From JBGQBN01 sp041494805 (lineage in GTDB: Bacteria > Acidobacteriota > Terriglobia > Terriglobales > Acidobacteriaceae): a stretch of 21,364 nt of DNA. The position numbers and the translations under genes were made by a program. Where the stretch lies: positions 1 to 21,364 of the forward strand of contig JBGQBN010000067.1 in the NCBI GenBank assembly GCA_041494805.1, written 5' to 3'. A model generated the notes under the pieces. That model made no database searches. It saw only the letters and a program-made list of their open reading frames with translations, and was not told the DNA's origin. Positions 5,676 through 12,861 of the stretch are shown piece after piece; the first letter of the stretch is position 1, and the number at the start of each line of letters is the position of its first letter.

Positions 5676-8600
5676 AACGAAAACTTAGCTGAAAACTGCA
5701 ACTGCCGCGGGTTAAACATGGTTCTCGGCGTACCAAAGAGAGGATTCGGGAACGGAGCTCCGCCATTGGTGGCCGGATTGCAGCTCACCGCTCCACGCTG
5801 AATCGCCAGCGAGGCGGCGTCCCCAAAACTCGTAGGCGGCGTCCCGCAGAAGTCGATGGTGCCGCCGCCGTAGACCGAAGTCACTTCGTCCACATTCTGG
5901 CGGTTGAACACATTGAACGCGTCCACCGCTACCTCCAGCCGGTTGCGCTCGGAAAACTTGAACTTGTAAGAGAGACGAACGTCGTTGGCATAGAGATGGT
6001 CACCGCGGTAGGAATTTCGCCGCGACAACCCTACACGGTCGGTCACCGGGTTCGTATCATTGTTGACGTCGTTGCCGACAAAGATGGTGAAGGGCCGCCC
6101 CGACTGAAGATTGAGGATGTTGCTCAATTCGAAGTTCCGGAAAAACGTCTTATCGGGCCCTTGGGCGACGAAGTTGGCCACAAAGCGATGGCGGACGTCC
6201 TGCACCGAATCCGCCCTTTCCAGGTCCCGCCGGTACAAATCCTGCGGAGTGCTGACGAAAGTGGTGAACGTCCCATCGTCCATGGTGTGCGAGTAGGTAT
6301 AGTTTGCGTTGAAGCGGAAATGCTGGCCCATGCGGCCGGACAGGGCAACGTTGCCACCATGGTAGATGGAGACGCCGCTATTATCCAGGAAGTACATCAG
6401 GCCGGCGTTGGAATAAAGCGGTCCGCTAAACGCGTCCCTGCCATCGGGAAGCTTGTTGTTGGCAAGGAACCCTACGGCCGACGCCGGAGGACAGTTGGTG
6501 GCGGCGTTGCTGAGTCCTCCCGGCGGGCAAACGTTCAAATTCTCGGGACGAATCTGTTTATGCGAGGCAACAAAAAGATAACCGGCGCTCAACACCAGCC
6601 CCTTACCCAGCTCTTGATCAATTCCGAGGCTGGCCTGCTCGGAATAAGGGATGCGGCTGTTGCGATCAATGCCTCCCCCGCTATTGGTGACGAGGGTTCC
6701 GGGAGGGCCGGTGTTGAAGCTGATTGGGTTCTGCCCCGTCAGAATCAGCGTCGCTGCCGCCAGCGCCGGCAATGGCGGAGTCGATCCGTTAGGGTACTTG
6801 AGGCCCCCGAAAACGATGGGCTGGAAGGGTAACAGGTTCAGAACATAGGTGGCCGTCTCATTTCCTATCCGCACCCAGGGCTGCGGCGCATTGGGAATCA
6901 CGACCTCCCGCTGCGGAGAGGTTACAAACAAGAAGGTCATGGTGTAGTGGTCATCGAAGATTCCAAATCCGGAGCGAACGACCGTGCGCTTGGTGGGGGA
7001 CCAGGCTAAGCCGACCCGAGGCTGGAAGCCACGGTAGTCGTGATTCATATATCTCCACAACCCGGCCTCAAAATCCCACCGCAGACCGTAATTGAGAGTC
7101 AGCCTGGGAGTGAGCCGCCACTGATCCTGGGCGAAAAGCCCGTAGTAGCTGTGGTTGATGTTGACGTAGTAATCCTGTGGATTCACGTAGGCATTTGGCC
7201 ATGCTCCGTTCTGGGGCGGGATCACCGGCGGAATCTCACCACTCGCCGGGATGGGGCCCGTTCCCACGGGAGCGCCCCAGAAAACTATGGGCACACCGTT
7301 GAGAAGACCATCATTTGGATTGGGGCCGACATCCGTACCAGAAAAGAACGGGGGCTGCGAGGTCGGACACGGTCCATTGGCTGGGTTCTCGGGAATTGCG
7401 GCCGTCTGATTCACGAAGCGGGCGAAATCCACCAGGCAGTTGAAGCCCGGCACGATAATGCGCATGGGCGTAAACCCGGGCCAGATCACAAAATCCCAGA
7501 CGTGATTGAAGTCTCCTCCGAATTTCCAGTAGTGGTTTCCCTTGACCCAGGCGATGGTGTCGGAAGCCTGCACGCGGCTCTCGTGAGTGGCATCAAAGGT
7601 CCCGAAATTGTGCCCAAACAATAGCGTGTTCGGGATGTCCAGATTGGGTTGACCAGTAACACCCGGAAAGTTGTTGTGGCGCCTGGCGTACTGCAGCAGG
7701 ACGGTGTTCACCAATTCCGGCTTGAGCAGGGTGTTGAGCGTGCCGACCAGCGATTGGTCACGCAGGAAAGTATTGTGTCCGCTGCTGGGAGCCCCGATGC
7801 CGCCACCGTCGAGCGTGTCGCCCACCAGCGTATTCAGGTTGCGCGCATCGAAAATACCGTAGTGAATCGCCAGACGGTTGTTGTTATTAATCTGATGGTC
7901 AAGTCTCACGAAGCCATTGTCATGGTCGATCGTCTTCAACTCATTCAAATTCTCAGGGGACAGCCGCATCGCCACCTTGGCCAAATTAATGGTAGCTAGG
8001 TTATTTACCAGCGTGGCTGGGTAGGTGGGCGATTCTCCCAGGCGCTGGCCCTCATAGTTCACAAAGAAAAATGTCTTGTCTTTCTGTATGGGGCCGGCTA
8101 GGGTTGCGCCAAATTGACCGCGGCGATAGGCGTCAAACTGGGGAGTTTGCAAGAGCGACCTGGAATTGGCCGCCTTGTTGCTGAAATACCCGTACACCGA
8201 ACCATGCAAGTCATTGGTTCCAGACTTGGTGACGATGTTGACGATCCCACCCAGGGCCCGTCCGTACTCTGCCCCAAAACTATTGTTCACCACACGGAAT
8301 TCGCTGACCGCTTCCTGGGAAGGGGTGGCCCGCTGCGAGCCTGTAGCCTCATTGATGTAATCTGCTCCATTCAGGGTCACAGCATTGCTCAAGTCCCGCA
8401 TTCCGCCAAAAGAAATGCGGGTGACTTCCGTTTCCGTAAAGGTGGATTGAATGCTTGTCCTGCCCGTCGCGACGCCCGGAGTCAACAAGGCAAAGTCAAC
8501 GAACTGGCGGCCATTGGTGGGTAGTCCCTGGATTTGGACCATATCAATGACCTGGCTGATCTCGGTGCGAGTGGGCTCCACGGGGGGCGCTTCGGTCGTC

Positions 8601-8971
8601 ACCGTCACCACCTCACCAGCGGATGCCACCTTCAAGGTGACATCGACCGTGGCGGTTTGGCCTACGGTCAGCATCAACCCGGTTTGTGTGTATTTCGCGA
8701 ACCCGCTGTATTGCACGGTCAATTCGTATCTTCCCCGGGGAAGATTGGGGACGACGTAATAGCCGGTGGCATTCGTCGTCGCGGTGTAGGTTTGGTTGGT
8801 GTCCATCTCCCGCAAGCCAATCGCAGCTTTCACGATCGGACGCCCAGTGCTATCCAACACCGTCCCGTTGAGTTGGGCGAAGGCAGCGCCAACCTGTGCC
8901 GACAAGGGCGAGGACCACAGCGCCAGAACCACTAATCCAACCAACGCCGTCCAACGCCGAAGCAATCTCAT
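5672..8971 (-). CDS. TonB-dependent receptor, Oar-like, with carboxypeptidase-regulatory domain
   Basis: An outer-membrane receptor of about 1,099 aa that would import a large or hydrophobic solute using TonB. The start is ATG 8971, preceded by AAGGAG; the longer open frame upstream has no signal-like N terminus. Order of parts: a signal peptide (MRLLRRWTALVGLVVLALWS, cut near SAQ), a carboxypeptidase-regulatory beta domain (LNGTVLDSTGRPI to VDVTLKV), a plug domain (IQGLPTNGRQFVDFALLTPGV, FGGMRDLSNAVTLNGADY, FGAEYGRALGGIVNIVTKSGTN), then the barrel, ending LQFSAKFSF with the terminal Phe needed for barrel assembly. Such large Oar-like receptors are abundant in acidobacteria. Its upstream region holds the LysR-type box at 9099-9113, and the neighbouring CoA ligase suggests an aromatic or related substrate; that is inference. 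Confidence 0.92.
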   Translation of the reverse strand: MRLLRRWTALVGLVVLALWSSPLSAQVGAAFAQLNGTVLDSTGRPIVKAAIGLREMDTNQTYTATTNATGYYVVPNLPRGRYELTVQYSGFAKYTQTGLMLTVGQTATVDVTLKVASAGEVVTVTTEAPPVEPTRTEISQVIDMVQIQGLPTNGRQFVDFALLTPGVATGRTSIQSTFTETEVTRISFGGMRDLSNAVTLNGADYINEATGSQRATPSQEAVSEFRVVNNSFGAEYGRALGGIVNIVTKSGTNDLHGSVYGYFSNKAANSRSLLQTPQFDAYRRGQFGATLAGPIQKDKTFFFVNYEGQRLGESPTYPATLVNNLATINLAKVAMRLSPENLNELKTIDHDNGFVRLDHQINNNNRLAIHYGIFDARNLNTLVGDTLDGGGIGAPSSGHNTFLRDQSLVGTLNTLLKPELVNTVLLQYARRHNNFPGVTGQPNLDIPNTLLFGHNFGTFDATHESRVQASDTIAWVKGNHYWKFGGDFNHVWDFVIWPGFTPMRIIVPGFNCLVDFARFVNQTAAIPENPANGPCPTSQPPFFSGTDVGPNPNDGLLNGVPIVFWGAPVGTGPIPASGEIPPVIPPQNGAWPNAYVNPQDYYVNINHSYYGLFAQDQWRLTPRLTLNYGLRWDFEAGLWRYMNHDYRGFQPRVGLAWSPTKRTVVRSGFGIFDDHYTMTFLFVTSPQREVVIPNAPQPWVRIGNETATYVLNLLPFQPIVFGGLKYPNGSTPPLPALAAATLILTGQNPISFNTGPPGTLVTNSGGGIDRNSRIPYSEQASLGIDQELGKGLVLSAGYLFVASHKQIRPENLNVCPPGGLSNAATNCPPASAVGFLANNKLPDGRDAFSGPLYSNAGLMYFLDNSGVSIYHGGNVALSGRMGQHFRFNANYTYSHTMDDGTFTTFVSTPQDLYRRDLERADSVQDVRHRFVANFVAQGPDKTFFRNFELSNILNLQSGRPFTIFVGNDVNNDTNPVTDRVGLSRRNSYRGDHLYANDVRLSYKFKFSERNRLEVAVDAFNVFNRQNVDEVTSVYGGGTIDFCGTPPTSFGDAASLAIQRGAVSCNPATNGGAPFPNPLFGTPRTMFNPRQLQFSAKFSF

Positions 8972-9068
8972 AGGGCTCCTTTTGCAACCGGAAGGTCGGT
9001 TAGAAATTGTGCTGGACACGAAAACCAACCCTCCCGTTTGTGGGGAGAGCATGGTGTGGAACCGGAAA

Positions 9069-9097
9069 ACTGTCCAATACATGTTTGGTCGGACAGT
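9069..9097. repeat. 7-bp inverted repeat in the receptor/ligase intergenic region
   Basis: ACTGTCC (9069-9075) and GGACAGT (9091-9097) are perfect inverted copies separated by 15 bp. The pair overlaps the imperfect LysR-type box at 9077-9091 and directly adjoins the perfect box at 9099. It could be a second operator or simply an RNA hairpin near the start of the receptor transcript. Confidence 0.45.
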
Positions 9098-9113
9098 CAT
9101 ACTTCATAGGTAT
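9077..9113 (-). promoter_or_regulatory. LysR-type operator pair upstream of the TonB receptor gene
   Basis: ATACTTCATAGGTAT at 9099-9113 is a perfect ATAC-N7-GTAT palindrome, the pattern known for the LysR-type regulators BenM and CatM. A second, imperfect copy (ATAC-N7-GTCG) lies at 9077-9091, exactly 22 bp or two helical turns away. A strong distal site plus a weaker promoter-proximal site is the usual LysR layout. The weak site faces the receptor gene, so that minus-strand promoter is the likelier target; its start would be near 9040. A minus-strand -10 there is poor (CATGCT), as activator-dependent promoters often are. Confidence 0.6.
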
Positions 9114-9322
9114 TACAGAAAAATCGCTCTGTGGCCCCGCATCGTGAGGGCTCCTTGACCGTCAAGTCCGGCAAGTAGAAGACGAGGCAGCATCTTAATT
9201 GAAGCTGGCGCCTGACCACCAGCACAAAGCAACGAAGGGGAAATGGTCTGCGCCCTCCTTCCCCGAGCGCAAGCTGGCGGGCCGTACCCTCGGCGTGGCA
9301 GAGGAGCAAAACATTTTGCCGT

Positions 9323-9330
9323 GCTATACT
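9323..9330 (+). promoter_or_regulatory. Extended -10 promoter of the CoA ligase gene
   Basis: GTGCTATACT ends at 9330: a TATACT -10 with an upstream TG extension and no good -35. The expected start is near 9337, about 53 nt before the proposed TTG start codon. Confidence 0.45.
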
Positions 9331-9389
9331 CCCGCACCGCTTCGGAAAGTTCGTTTAGTCCCGACCCGATACGGAGAAGATGCACACCC

Positions 9390-10994
9390 TTGATCGCCCT
9401 TCCGGAAACACTCAACGTTGCCACCTGTTTCGTGGATCACAATGTCCTTGAGGGCAGAGGCGGCAAGATCGCGATTGAATGCGGCGAAGAGCGGGTCAGC
9501 TATCAGCAACTGCTGGAGCGGACCAATCGCGTTGGCAGGGCGCTTCTCCAGCTCGGCGTGCGTCCGGAGGAGCGCGTCCTCCTCCTGCTGCCCGACACGC
9601 CCGAGTTTCTCTACTGTTTCTTCGGCGTCATCAAGATCGGCGCGGTGGCGGTGCCCACCAATACCTTTTTGAAACCGCACGAGTACGAATACCTGCTCCA
9701 TGACTCCCGGGCACGGGTGGCGTTGGTAAGTGAGACCCTGCTGCCGCAGTTGCGCGCAATTCCAAGGGAAGGACTCGGACATTTGCGCGAGATGGTTGTA
9801 GTCGGGGAACCAAACCGGAACCATCCCTGCTTGCGCGAGCTTATGGCAGCGGCATCTCCGGAGCTGGAGGCGGAACCGACCAGCAAAGATGATGCTGCTT
9901 TCTGGCTCTATTCCTCCGGCAGCACGGGAGCTCCGAAAGCGTGTGTGCACCTGCACCACGATATGGTGGTCAGTTCAGAGTTGTACGCCAAGGGCATTCT
10001 GCAGATGAACGATCGCGACCGTTGTTACAGTGTCGCCCGATTGTTTTTTGCGTATGGACTGGGCAATGCCGGCTATTTCCCATTGTACTGTGGTGCTACC
10101 ACCATTCTCTCCCCCGCCCGGCCCACCCCGCCCGGTATCTATGCCGACATCGAACGCTACCGGCCGACTCTGTTCTTCTCGGTGCCCACGAATTATGCCG
10201 CATTACTGGCCTACCGGCGCGACCAGGGAAGGGAATTCGACCTTTCCAGCGTGCGCCATGCCATTTCAGCCGGAGAGGCTCTCCCGGCGCCGCTGTTTGA
10301 GCGTTTTAAACAGCGCTTCGGGGTTGAGATCCTGGATGCCTTGGGTTCTACAGAAACCCTGCAGATGGTCATCTCCAACCGCCCGGGTGAAGCCAGGCCT
10401 GGCTCTAGCGGCAAGATCATTCCTGGGTACGAAGCCAGGCTGATCGATGATAGCGGTCGCCCGGTAGCTTCCGGAGAGATTGGCAACCTGCTTATCAAGG
10501 GAGACTCCACCTGTGCCGGCTACTGGAATCAACATGAGAAAACCAAAGAGACCTTTGAAGGTCACTGGTTCCGCACCGGCGACAAATACTATCAGGATCA
10601 AGATGGCTACTTTTGGTATGCCGGACGGGCTGACGACCTTTTCAAGGTCAATGGCCGCTGGTTGAGTCCGGCTGAGGTCGAAAGCGCATTGATCGCGCAT
10701 CCGGCGGTCCAGGAAGCTGCGGTCGTCGCTCGTAACGACGAGAGTGGACTGATCAAGCCAGCCGCCTACGTAGTGTTGAACCCGGATTTCGTGGCAAGCG
10801 AGGCGCTGAACCGTGACCTCCAGGACTGGGTTACGACGAAAATTGGCAGATACAAACAACCCCGCTGGATTATATTCCTGCCCGAACTGCCCAAGACCGC
10901 CACGGGAAAACTGCAGCGGTTCAAGCTGCGCGAGCTGCAAGCGCAGCAAACCATGCCCGTGGGTCACACGGGGATGAACTCCACTCCAGAGTAA
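9390..10994 (+). CDS. Benzoate-CoA ligase-type acyl-CoA synthetase (ANL family)
   Basis: An adenylate-forming enzyme that would activate an aromatic acid to its CoA thioester with ATP, the entry step of aromatic breakdown. The proposed start is TTG 9390, giving 534 aa, the usual family length. GGAG lies 13 bases upstream, and the open frame before it is not protein-like. Motifs: phosphate loop YSSGSTGAPK (about residues 174-183), ALGSTETLQM (A5), WFRTGDKYYQDQDGYFWYAGRADDLFKVNGRW (A7-A8), and PKTATGKLQR with the catalytic lysine near the C terminus. The N-terminal NVATCFVDHNVLEGRGGKIAIE and the FFAYGLGN and SVPTNYAALL stretches are typical of benzoate-CoA ligases. The exact acid (benzoate, hydroxybenzoate or similar) cannot be read from the sequence. 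The LysR regulator lies 43 nt downstream on the same strand. Confidence 0.88.
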   Translation: MIALPETLNVATCFVDHNVLEGRGGKIAIECGEERVSYQQLLERTNRVGRALLQLGVRPEERVLLLLPDTPEFLYCFFGVIKIGAVAVPTNTFLKPHEYEYLLHDSRARVALVSETLLPQLRAIPREGLGHLREMVVVGEPNRNHPCLRELMAAASPELEAEPTSKDDAAFWLYSSGSTGAPKACVHLHHDMVVSSELYAKGILQMNDRDRCYSVARLFFAYGLGNAGYFPLYCGATTILSPARPTPPGIYADIERYRPTLFFSVPTNYAALLAYRRDQGREFDLSSVRHAISAGEALPAPLFERFKQRFGVEILDALGSTETLQMVISNRPGEARPGSSGKIIPGYEARLIDDSGRPVASGEIGNLLIKGDSTCAGYWNQHEKTKETFEGHWFRTGDKYYQDQDGYFWYAGRADDLFKVNGRWLSPAEVESALIAHPAVQEAAVVARNDESGLIKPAAYVVLNPDFVASEALNRDLQDWVTTKIGRYKQPRWIIFLPELPKTATGKLQRFKLRELQAQQTMPVGHTGMNSTPE

Positions 10995-11009
10995 AGAGGT
11001 TTCGGAGTG

Positions 11010-11031
11010 ATACTTAACAGGTATAAAATAC
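11010..11031 (+). promoter_or_regulatory. LysR-type operator overlapping the regulator's own promoter
   Basis: ATACTTAACAGGTAT (11010-11024) is a second perfect ATAC-N7-GTAT box, identical at 13 of 15 bases to the box at 9099. Its GTAT half overlaps a TATAAA -10 (11022-11027), and a further ATAC half follows (11028-11031). The -10 ends ten bases before the GTG start, so the transcript would be almost leaderless. Binding here should block the regulator's own promoter. Confidence 0.65.
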
Positions 11032-11037
11032 TGGACC

Positions 11038-11952
11038 GTGGAACTGCGTCACGTCCGGTACTTCATCGCGGTTGCGGAATACCTCAACTTCAGCAAGGCC
11101 GCTCAGCAACTGCACATCGCACAACCACCCCTGAGCCGCCAGATCCGTCAATTGGAAGAGGACCTGGGAGTAAGTCTTTTCACTCGTAACAAGCGGCACG
11201 TGGAACTGACCAAAGCAGGGCGCGTCTTCCTCGAGGAAGCGCGAAAACTGGTCGTACAGGCCGGACACGCCACGGAAGCGGCGCGACATGCCCAAAAAGG
11301 GGAGTCTGGAGTTGTAAAAATCGGCGTTGCCTCAGGACTGGGCGGTGTGGTTAGCAAGGTAGTGGCCGATCATTGCAAGCGGCACCCAGCCATTGACATA
11401 GAGTGCAGAGACATTTTTTCAACCCCCCAAAACGAGTGTCTGAGAAGGGGTGAGATTGATGTTGGCTTCTTACGACCGCCGGTCGACGAAGTGAATCTGG
11501 AGAGCGAGTTGCTTTTTGATGAGCAATTCGTTGTGGTCCTGCCCAAGGCACACCGGCTGGCAAAACGAAAATCATTACGCCTGAAGGATATCGCTGAAGA
11601 AACGTCGATCATTTTTGACCGCAGGTTTTCCAGCGGGCTGTACGACAAAATTCTTGGATTGTACCGCAAGCAGGGGCTCACGCCCCACCTTACGGTGACC
11701 CACGTGGAGGCGCACGAGGAAGCGGGAGCAATCATGGTGGCATCGGGGAAAGCCATCTTTATTGGCGCTGGAGCTATCGTCAACCGCTCTGTCTCCGGCG
11801 TGGAACTGGCGGCGGCCCGGCTCAATGAGCCTGAGGCGAAGATTGGTGTGTACATCGCGTGGCGAAAGGATGAGAAATCCGCCGCGATATTTACTTTTCT
11901 AGACTCAGTGCACCGGGTCTTCAGGCACCTGACTCATAAGGAAATTGCTTAG
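11038..11952 (+). CDS. LysR-type transcriptional regulator, BenM/CatM-like
   Basis: A 304-aa regulator starting at GTG 11038. Residues 1-60 form the winged helix-turn-helix, with MELRHVRYFIAVAEYLNFSKAAQQLHIAQPPLSRQIRQLEEDLG. The PPLSRQI recognition helix and the RYFIAVAE start are typical of the BenM/CatM/CatR group that controls aromatic degradation. A linker helix follows (residues 60-90), then the periplasmic-binding-protein-like effector domain (VKIGVASGLGG to the end), which in this group binds muconate or benzoate-type ligands. The effector here is unknown. It follows the CoA ligase by 43 nt, with its own promoter and operator in the gap. Matching boxes at this promoter and upstream of the TonB receptor make it the likely regulator of both. 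Confidence 0.9.
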   Translation: MELRHVRYFIAVAEYLNFSKAAQQLHIAQPPLSRQIRQLEEDLGVSLFTRNKRHVELTKAGRVFLEEARKLVVQAGHATEAARHAQKGESGVVKIGVASGLGGVVSKVVADHCKRHPAIDIECRDIFSTPQNECLRRGEIDVGFLRPPVDEVNLESELLFDEQFVVVLPKAHRLAKRKSLRLKDIAEETSIIFDRRFSSGLYDKILGLYRKQGLTPHLTVTHVEAHEEAGAIMVASGKAIFIGAGAIVNRSVSGVELAAARLNEPEAKIGVYIAWRKDEKSAAIFTFLDSVHRVFRHLTHKEIA

Positions 11953-12105
11953 ATGACGGACAAGCCATAGAGATTCGCTGGATGGTGAGTGGCTGGATGG
12001 CGACCGGCAGTAGACGCTTTTAGGGAACCTGCTCCAGGGATCGAAACCCGTGCACACCAGCTGACGGGTGCTCTTCGTGCGGTCAATCCTATGGGTGAAT
12101 AGTGC
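11953..12105. other. Intergenic region with direct repeat and inverted repeat
   Basis: GCTGGATGG occurs twice with a 15-bp period (11977-11985 and 11992-12000). ACCCGT (12046-12051) and ACGGGT (12064-12069) form a 6-bp inverted repeat with a 12-base loop, a weak candidate terminator for the LysR gene. No small gene is evident. Confidence 0.35.
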
Positions 12106-12111
12106 TACAAT
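12102..12111 (+). promoter_or_regulatory. Extended -10 promoter of the CRP/FNR-type regulator
   Basis: GTGCTACAAT ends at 12111: a TACAAT -10 with a TG extension and no clear -35. The start would be near 12118, leaving a very short leader that still contains GGGAG before the ATG at 12133. Confidence 0.4.
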
Positions 12112-12132
12112 TCCGCGCAGGGAGAGTTGCGG

Positions 12133-12849
12133 ATGCGTGCGCCTTACGGTCTGAACATTCTCGATAACTGCCTGACATGCCACGTTCGTGAGGAACATCT
12201 ATTTTGTAATCTGCCTCTGCCTGCGATACAGAAGCTGAACGAAATCAAATCGACCGCGATCTATCCGAAGTCCGCAGTTTTGTTCATTGAGGGCCAACAG
12301 CCGCGCGGAGTGTTTGTGTTGTGCGCGGGGAAAGCAAAACTCTCCACTTCTTCCCGGGATGGCAAGACCATCATCCTCAAAATCTCAGAACCGGGAGATG
12401 TCCTCGGGCTTAACGCCACCATCTCCAACAAGGCGTACGAGTTGACCGCCGAGATGGTGGAGCCGGGCCAGGCGAATTTCATCGCCCGTGATGTGTTTCT
12501 TCAATTTCTGCGCGAACATGGCGAGGTTGCACTGCGAGTGGCCGAACAGCTCAGCCTCAACTATTACTCCGCATACGAGGAAGTGCGCATGCTCGGACTG
12601 GCAAGCTCGCCCTCCGAGAAGCTGGCAAAGCTGCTGCTCTCGTGGTCGGCCGAAACGGCGGGTTCCTCCAATTCTTCGCCCATCAAACTGACCCTGACTC
12701 ACGAGGAAATCGCAGAGATGATCGGTACCACGCGCGAGACAGTCAGCCGCCTGTTTTCAGAGTTCAAGAAGAAGCAGTGGCTGCAGCTAAAGGGGTCGAC
12801 TCTGATCATCCGTAACAAATCTGCCCTGGAGAAAATGGTGCATTCCTGA
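12133..12849 (+). CDS. CRP/FNR-family regulator with N-terminal cysteine cluster
   Basis: A 238-aa transcription factor. ATG 12133 is preferred over the in-frame TTG at 12127 because GGGAG ends eight bases before it. The N terminus has C13, C16 and C25 (CLTCHVREEHLFC), and C64 lies in the sensor beta-roll (FVLCAG). FNR uses three N-terminal cysteines and one distal cysteine for an oxygen-sensitive [4Fe-4S] cluster. The spacing here (C-x2-C-x8-C) differs from E. coli FNR (C-x2-C-x5-C), so a redox or metal role is inference. The C-terminal helix-turn-helix (LTHEEIAEMIGTTRETVSRLFSEFKKK) keeps the Glu, Ser and Arg that FNR uses to read TTGAT half-sites. It is convergent with the cytochrome cluster, seven bases from its end, and is the natural candidate regulator. 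Confidence 0.88.
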   Translation: MRAPYGLNILDNCLTCHVREEHLFCNLPLPAIQKLNEIKSTAIYPKSAVLFIEGQQPRGVFVLCAGKAKLSTSSRDGKTIILKISEPGDVLGLNATISNKAYELTAEMVEPGQANFIARDVFLQFLREHGEVALRVAEQLSLNYYSAYEEVRMLGLASSPSEKLAKLLLSWSAETAGSSNSSPIKLTLTHEEIAEMIGTTRETVSRLFSEFKKKQWLQLKGSTLIIRNKSALEKMVHS

Positions 12850-12861
12850 GATGGTCTCAGG
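12845..12861. terminator. Hairpin carrying the stop codons of two convergent genes
   Basis: CCTGAGA (12845-12851) pairs with TCTCAGG (12855-12861) across a TGG loop. The TGA of the CRP/FNR gene is in one arm and the TGA of the 7-heme cytochrome gene (read on the other strand) is in the other. It is probably a compact two-way transcription stop; no U-tract is present. Confidence 0.5.

Noticed and set aside
6611..6625. TTGATCAA sequence as an FNR box
   Set aside because: The half-sites abut without the four-base spacer, and it lies inside the TonB receptor coding sequence.
5996..6832. Plus-strand open frame inside the TonB receptor gene
   Set aside because: The minus-strand frame is a clear receptor from plug to terminal Phe. 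The opposite frame has no ribosome binding site or domain.
12037..12058. tRNA-like GGGATCGAAACCC followed by CACACCA
   Set aside because: The loop lacks the bacterial TTC, and no acceptor, D or anticodon arm can be built around it.
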